Position numbers and translations under genes: made by a program
Shown: piece after piece, positions 58,807-64,000 of the stretch
How positions within the stretch are numbered: the stretch's first letter is position 1
Layout of the letters: every line of letters begins with the position of its first letter
Origin: Megamerina dolium
Taxonomy: Eukaryota; Arthropoda; Insecta; Diptera; Megamerinidae
Direction: 5' to 3'
DNA: 64,000 bases
Assembly (NCBI GenBank): GCA_963854835.1
Contig: OY978530.1
Coordinates: forward strand, 30,047,195-30,111,194
Notes under the pieces: generated by a model
Seen by the model: the letters and a program-made list of their open reading frames with translations, nothing else
What the model was told of the DNA's origin: nothing
Database searches by the model: none

Positions 58807-59407
58807 CACAACGTTGTCGTGAGTTCCTATATACATACTTGTATAATTTGTCTAGTCTTTTCTATTGATTTAATCACAAAGTTGATTACGGATTATATTA
58901 CGGTAGGCATTACGGTATTTCTTTGGAATATTGGCGATATTGACTACAAGTACGTATCACAATCCGTTATACTGTATTCTTTCCCAATATTATCAATTTT
59001 TTTTTCTCGTTTAACTTATTTGATGTACATGAAGTTTATTGGATTAACGGTATCGTCAAGCTGTATACATATATGCTAATAGCACCGGCCATAAATTTCT
59101 GAACATTGCTAAATTAAACAATATTTCTCTCGCAATGCTTATGTGATTTGTTTTTTGGAATTATACGTTATAGAAACATATCTGAGATTAATACATTTGT
59201 TCGTAGCCAATTTCACATAAGATTTGCTTAGTAAAGTTGCACTCATTTAATTTCGCACTAACCTGTATTCGTTATCATAAATACCAAACAAATTATTTGT
59301 TTACATACAGTATTCACTATTCCTTAGAAAGTAAGGTCAGAAATTATTATTTAGATATTTCAATTTTTTTTTATTTTTATTTGCATTTTTTTTAAATTAT
59401 CGTTAAT
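58807..59407 (+). other. Untranslated leader of the RING-Gag element
   Basis: No convincing gene. The frame at 58783-59079 starts at the primer binding site and is probably not translated. The leader may hold packaging signals, which cannot be read from sequence alone. Confidence 0.5.
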
Positions 59408-60931
59408 ATGCCTTTGCGCCACAGCAGTGAGAATTTATTGGATGTATGTCTAATATGTCATGAAAATTTTGCGGATGCTAGAGAAATTCTTCGAACAGCT
59501 TGTTCCCACAAATTTCACAGAGTTTGCCTTCTCAACTGGTTGAAGAAAAATTCTTCATGCCTTCAGTGCAAAGCAGTTTGTACCAGTCGTGAAATTATGA
59601 ATTTAACTCCCAATCGCAATAGTGGTATTCAGACAAGATCACGTGTTGCTCATCAACCAAATGAAAATGAAGAAGCTTCTACTTTAGCAGGTATTATACC
59701 GAATGAAGATAGACTAGCGATAGACAACAATAGTACGAATAGAGATAGGGTTACGCTAAATGAAAACAACGACGAAAGTCGTATACGTAATATTGTTTCT
59801 GCTGTCATAACAGATCGACAAACTACAATATTCGATGATATTGAAAATCGCATTTGTCAAATAATCGAAAATAGAATCGAAAATAGTTTACTTAATGCGT
59901 TAACAAGACTGAATTTAAACCATATAACCCCTCGTGAAAATCTTCAAAATAACCAACATAACTCCACACCCGATTGGCCACCCGTGGTACCTGAACTTGT
60001 TGACAATAACCAGTCAAATTTCCATCGTCAAATCGATCCAATGCGTTTAAGTGATGCTTCTGTAGTCACTCATTCAGGAAAAATAGCACAGGTGATTTCC
60101 AACTGGGATATCAGGTTTGATGGTTCACCGAAATTGTCAGTGGAAAACTTTTTATATAGAATTGAATCACAAGTAATTGATACCCTAAGTGGAAACTTCA
60201 ATGTGCTATGTGAACACGTACAGAGCCTATTTCTGGGAGAGGCTAAAGATTGGTATTGGCGCTATCGTCGATCTGTCGATCGCATTACTTGGCCTTCGCT
60301 ATGTCAAGCATTACGAACAAATTTTGATGCTCATAAAACCGACAACGAGATTGTCGAAGCAATGAGGTTGAGAAAACAGGGTCCGTCTGAATCTTTTGAC
60401 GATTACCGTAATGCATTATATAAAATAGCAGAAGATCGGCGGGTACCGTTGGCAGAATGCGAAATGGTCGATATTTTGCAACGTGGTTTACGACCCCGTA
60501 TACGACAACAACTCTTGTATGTAACAATAAACTCCGTAGTTGAATTGCGTAGGTTGTGCCTAAAAGGCGAAAGTTTATTCAATGAAATATCTAAACCGAA
60601 CATACCTTCTTCTTCCTCTCACAATATAAGCCAACGCTACTTAAAGCATCGCCAAATTAACGAAATTCAGGATGAGATAGATCATGAAGATCTCGAAGGC
60701 GGCACAGCCATTGAGATAGATGAAGTGGTAAAACGTCAGTTAGTTTGTTGGAATTACCGGCAAGATGGACATCGATATTTTGACTGCTTCCAAGAGAGAA
60801 CTGTTTTCTGCTACGGTTGTGGTGCTGCGGGTATTTACAAGCCAAATTGTTCTACTTGCAATCCGGGAAACTCGAAATCGAGCGAAGTTTCCAAACCGAA
60901 GCTTCGCAAAGACCACACGACGAAAAATTAA
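59408..60931 (+). CDS. Gag with N-terminal RING-H2 finger
   Basis: The 507-aa protein should form the particle around the element RNA. Residues 14-54 fit a RING-H2 finger exactly: C14-x2-C17-x14-C32-x-H34-x2-H37-x2-C40-x10-C51-x2-C54, with the Trp four residues after C40 (W44) usual in ubiquitin-ligase RINGs. A low-complexity linker follows. The capsid-like part covers about 235-400 (WDIRFDGSPKLSVENFLYRI, FLGEAKDWYWRYRR, SESFDDYRNALYKIAEDRRV, LQRGLRPRIRQQLL). A CCHC-type knuckle at 447-460 has Tyr450 where the second Cys is expected; a Cys-rich stretch CYGCGAAGIYKPNC follows at 468-481. Start ATG 59408 places the RING at the very N-terminus in the same unbroken frame. The RING gives an expected E3 ligase-like or zinc-binding role by analogy; no activity is known. 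Confidence 0.9.
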   Translation: MPLRHSSENLLDVCLICHENFADAREILRTACSHKFHRVCLLNWLKKNSSCLQCKAVCTSREIMNLTPNRNSGIQTRSRVAHQPNENEEASTLAGIIPNEDRLAIDNNSTNRDRVTLNENNDESRIRNIVSAVITDRQTTIFDDIENRICQIIENRIENSLLNALTRLNLNHITPRENLQNNQHNSTPDWPPVVPELVDNNQSNFHRQIDPMRLSDASVVTHSGKIAQVISNWDIRFDGSPKLSVENFLYRIESQVIDTLSGNFNVLCEHVQSLFLGEAKDWYWRYRRSVDRITWPSLCQALRTNFDAHKTDNEIVEAMRLRKQGPSESFDDYRNALYKIAEDRRVPLAECEMVDILQRGLRPRIRQQLLYVTINSVVELRRLCLKGESLFNEISKPNIPSSSSHNISQRYLKHRQINEIQDEIDHEDLEGGTAIEIDEVVKRQLVCWNYRQDGHRYFDCFQERTVFCYGCGAAGIYKPNCSTCNPGNSKSSEVSKPKLRKDHTTKN

Positions 60932-63900
60932 AAACAATTCGCACACAACCAGCAGTACAAATAAACACCGATAACCACTTAAGAAGTCTGAAGCCATATG
61001 CAGAGCGTTTAAAGAGTTATCACAACATCCGAAATAGGATATTTAATAGTCCATCAAGTGTGTTACAGCGTACACCAAAGCGTTCTTCCATACGAATTAA
61101 GAATTTTTGGAAAAATGTTAAAAAGAATAGACTACAACTTGCAAGTATTATTGCATCCATTAAATGTAAACCATTAGATTTAAGGCCTTATGCAGAAATA
61201 GAAATGTTTGACAAAAAGTTTTTGGGGTTATTGGATAGTGGTGCTTAGGTATCTTGTATCGGGGGTGCACTAGCCAATGAAATTTCTCAGCAAAATGGTT
61301 TTAAACATCGTAATACTTCAGTGCAGACGGCTGATGGCAGGAAACAATTAGTGTTTGGAAATCTTTCAGTTAATGTCAAATTTAGAAACAATATTGAAAG
61401 CATAATTTTTTTTGTAGTGCCATCCGTGTCACAAGAAATTATTTTAGGAATTGATTTTTGGCAGAAATTCAAAATTGCGCCAAATATTATAACAGAAATT
61501 CAAGTTATCCACGATGAAAATAAAGTGGAGGAGAATATATTGCCACTGTCAGAGGAACAGTCAAAATGTCTAAATGCAATAAAAACTTTATTTCCATCCT
61601 ACGAAAGAGAAGGTCTGGGTAAAACTGCTCTAATGGAACACATAATAGAACTTGAACCAAATGTCCGTCCGATTAAGCAAAGATATTTTCCGATTTCCCC
61701 GGCCATTGAAAAGCTAGTCCATAATGAAATAGACGAAATGTTGCGCTTAGGCGTCATTGAAGAATCACCCAATAGTCCTTGGTCCAGTCCGGTTGTGTTA
61801 GTGAGAAAACCAAATAAGATCCGATTATGCTTAGACTCCAGGAAAGTAAACAGCTTCACCATAAAGGATGCATATCCTTTGCCGCACATTGATGGTATTT
61901 TGAGCAGATTACCAAAGGCTAAATTTATCACTTCATTAGACCTAAGACGTGCATTTTGGCAAATTCCTCTTGCAGAATCTTGTAGAGATTATACTTGTTT
62001 TACAGTACCCAATAGACCACTATATAGATATTGTGTTATGCCATTCGGCCTTTGTAACGCTCCACAAGCTCTCTGTCGATTAATGGATATGGTAATACCT
62101 GCACACCTCAAAAATAAAGTTTTCGTTTATTTAGATGATTTACTAATCGTTTCTGAAGAATTCAACTTGCACATGTCCATTCTAAGTGAGGTAGCACATT
62201 GTTTCAGGAAGGCAAATCTAACGATAAACGTAGAGAAAAGCAAATTTTGTATTAAGGAAGTTAAATATCTTGGGTATGTTGTAGGAAACGGTACCTTGCG
62301 TCCTGACCCTGAGAAAATTTCAGCAGTCACGGATTATCCTACACCAACGAATATAAAACAGCTACGACGGTTCTTAGGAATGGCAGGGTGGTATCGTCGA
62401 TTTGTAGAGAACTACGCTACAGTATCTAACCCACTAACGAACTTATTAAAGAAAAGTCGACATTTTAAGTGGTGTGATGCTGCCCAAATTGCATTTAATG
62501 CTTTAAAAGAAAAATTGACAACTGCGCCCGTGCTAACTAGTCCAAATTACGAGAAGCCTTTCATAATTCAGTGTGATGCAAGCAAATTAGGAGTAGGTGC
62601 AGTTCTTTCACAGAAAAATGAGGACGGAATTGAAATGCCTATAGCTTACTTTTCCCATAAAGTAAACAAAGCACAAAGTAACTATAGCGTTACTGAACTA
62701 GAATGTTTAGCGGCCATATTAAGCTTAAAGAAATTCAGAGCATACGTTGAAGGACAGGAATTCACCATTGTAACCGACCACGCTAGTTTAAAATGGTTAA
62801 TGCGTCAACCGGATTTATCTGGCAGATTAGCTCGCTGGTCGTTAAAACTTCAAGGGTTTAACTTTAAAATCGAACACCGTAAAGGAACACAGAATATAGT
62901 ACCCGACTGCCTTTCCCGTCAACAACTGGATGAAATTTATAATTTGGAAGTTCGCCCGCTAGTAAATTTGGAATCGCCTGAATTTTTGTCCAACGAATAT
63001 GAAAAGCTGAAACAACACATTCTACAAAATCAAAATAAATTACCAGATCTAAAAGTTGTTGATAATCATGTATACAAACGTATAGAACATCCTAATGGTA
63101 ACCCAGAAGATGAATCATTTACCTGGAAACTGTGGATACCATCTGCGTTGTGTAAGGACGTAATTGAGAATGCTCATATTCCACCGAACAAATGTCATGG
63201 TGGGATAGCTAAGACATTAGCAAGAATTCGGAAAAATATGTTTTGGCCAAACATGGTTATCGATGTAAGAGAATACATTGGTAAATGTGAAGTTTGTCAC
63301 CAAAGCAAAGCTCCAAACCAAACACTTAGACCACCAATGTTATCCCAATACACTGTGGAACGACCCTTTCAAAAACTTTTTATCGATTTTCTTGGACCTT
63401 ACCCTAGGTCGAAACGAGGGAATATAAGTATTGTCATTGTTTTAGACTACCTAACCAAATATGTACTTCTCAAGCCAATCAAAAAATTTACCTCGTCAGT
63501 AGTATGTGAGTTTCTTCGTGAAGATGTGTTTTGTTTATTTGGTACACCGGAAATCATACTAAGCGACAACGGAAAACAGTTCAAATCCACTCAGTTTAAT
63601 TCCTTCCTAGAAGAACGTGGCATAATCCACAAGTATACCGCGCTATATAGTCCCCAAGCGAATGCAAGTGAACGTGTGAACAGATCTATTTTGCAAGGCA
63701 TACGTTCTTATTTGAATAAAGATCAGACGCTTTGGGATAAACATATAATAGACATAGCAGAAGCACTTAGGAGTTCGATCCACCAATCGACAGGTTGTAC
63801 GCCTTATTATGCGTTGTTTGGACAGCAGATGATCAACCATGCGGACGATTATAGGCTTTTGCGTAAATTGCAATCATTTGATGCCAGTGACATTGATAGA

Positions 63901-64000
63901 AATGATAAATTGAAATTAATAAGGCAGGCTATCACGGCAAATATAGCTAAAGCATTTGAATCATCGGCTACCAGATACAACTTGCGGAGTTCCACTAAAA
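60784..64000 (+). pseudogene. Gypsy Pol: protease, RT, RNase H, integrase (one in-frame stop; runs off window)
   Basis: The frame is open from 60784, overlaps the gag end in the -1 frame and presumably is reached by frameshifting; an A5 run (60923-60927) precedes the gag stop. Protease: LLDSGA at 61231-61245, immediately followed by TAG (61246-61248), then VSCIGGALANE and IILGIDFW. After that the frame is open to 64000. RT: NSPWSSPVVLVRKPNKIRLC, FITSLDLRRAFWQIPL (first Asp), YCVMPFGLCNAPQALC and FVYLDDLLIV (YLDD at 62128-62139). RNase H: IIQCDASKLGVGAVLSQ, SVTELECLAAI and TDHASLKWLM. Integrase: HHCC finger ending KCEVCHQSK, IDFLGPYP, ILSDNGKQFKS and SPQANASERVNRSI. All catalytic residues I can check outside the protease stop are present. 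Confidence 0.9.

Larger units (their letters stand above)
57130..64000 (+). mobile_element. Ty3/gypsy retrotransposon with RING-Gag, 3' part outside window
   Basis: The order is probable LTR, tRNA-Lys primer site, leader, gag (59408-60931) and pol (60784 onward) with protease, RT, RNase H and integrase in the Ty3/gypsy order. The window ends in the integrase C-terminal region. Gag and pol overlap in different frames by about 148 bases. The Gag N-terminus carries a RING-H2 finger. Apart from one stop in the protease, pol is open for over 2.7 kb, so the insertion is comparatively young. Confidence 0.88.

Noticed and set aside
58783..59079. 98-aa frame starting at the primer binding site
   Set aside because: It starts inside the untranslated leader, has no known domain and is followed by the real gag start.
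59408..59600. RING finger as a separate host gene next to the retroelement
   Set aside because: The RING is in the same open frame as the capsid part with no intron signals or stop, and it lies between the primer binding site and pol as gag should.

Overview
This window looks like repeat-rich intergenic DNA from a dipteran insect. It is AT-rich, has many (TA)n arrays, and almost everything recognisable is a transposable element. I found no convincing host gene, rRNA or functional tRNA gene. The fly assignment is inference. It rests on the element repertoire: a jockey-clade LINE, a LOA-type LINE with RNase H, an IR/DR Tc1-like element and a DD41D mariner of the type first named rosa in a tephritid fly. 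A tephritid or other higher fly is the best guess; the species cannot be named.

Layout. (1) 1-2200: a Tc1-like DNA transposon cut by the window edge (copy A), then a chimeric fold-back derivative (copy B). (2) 2243-20600: an ~8 kb block present twice in direct orientation and almost identical (about 2243-10259 and 11534-19439). Each block carries a decayed PIF/Harbinger transposon with recognisable terminal inverted repeats, a SANT/Myb-like accessory gene on + and a multi-exon transposase on -. It has itself been invaded by a SINE, a TAA-flanked MITE, a jockey fragment, a mariner fragment and (TA)n arrays. The first block stops inside a DD41D mariner and is followed by an RTE 3' end; the second contains the complete mariner with an intact transposase. 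(3) 20.9-28.9 kb: two LOA-like LINEs head to head, the - strand one interrupted by a SINE and a piggyBac-like remnant. (4) 29.7-34.0 kb: Tc1-like copies C (broken) and D (intact 339-aa transposase), in opposite orientation inside (TA)n arrays. (5) 34.1-47.6 kb: a - strand Ty3/gypsy element with both LTRs, containing a + strand CR1-like LINE inserted in the integrase core, which contains a full-length - strand RTE LINE, a three-level nest. (6) 47.6-57.1 kb: jockey gag, an unknown stretch, a ~93-bp tandem array, two decayed RTE copies and a 5'-truncated jockey. (7) 57.1-64.0 kb: the 5' part of a + strand Ty3/gypsy element with a tRNA-Lys-type primer binding site, a Gag that begins with a RING-H2 finger, and a nearly intact pol that runs off the window.

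The genes are parasites of the genome and do not form a host pathway. Autonomous elements with apparently usable enzymes are Tc1-like copy D, the DD41D mariner, possibly the nested RTE (one frameshift) and the CR1-like LINE (broken only by the RTE). A tRNA-derived SINE recurs seven times or more and depends on an unidentified LINE.

The most unusual observation is the Gag with an N-terminal RING-H2 domain (59408-60931). Others are the chimeric fold-back Tc1 derivative, the templated hairpin mutation separating the two 8 kb copies, the T-tailed SINE with perfect target duplications, and the MITE in one LTR whose empty site is preserved in the other LTR.
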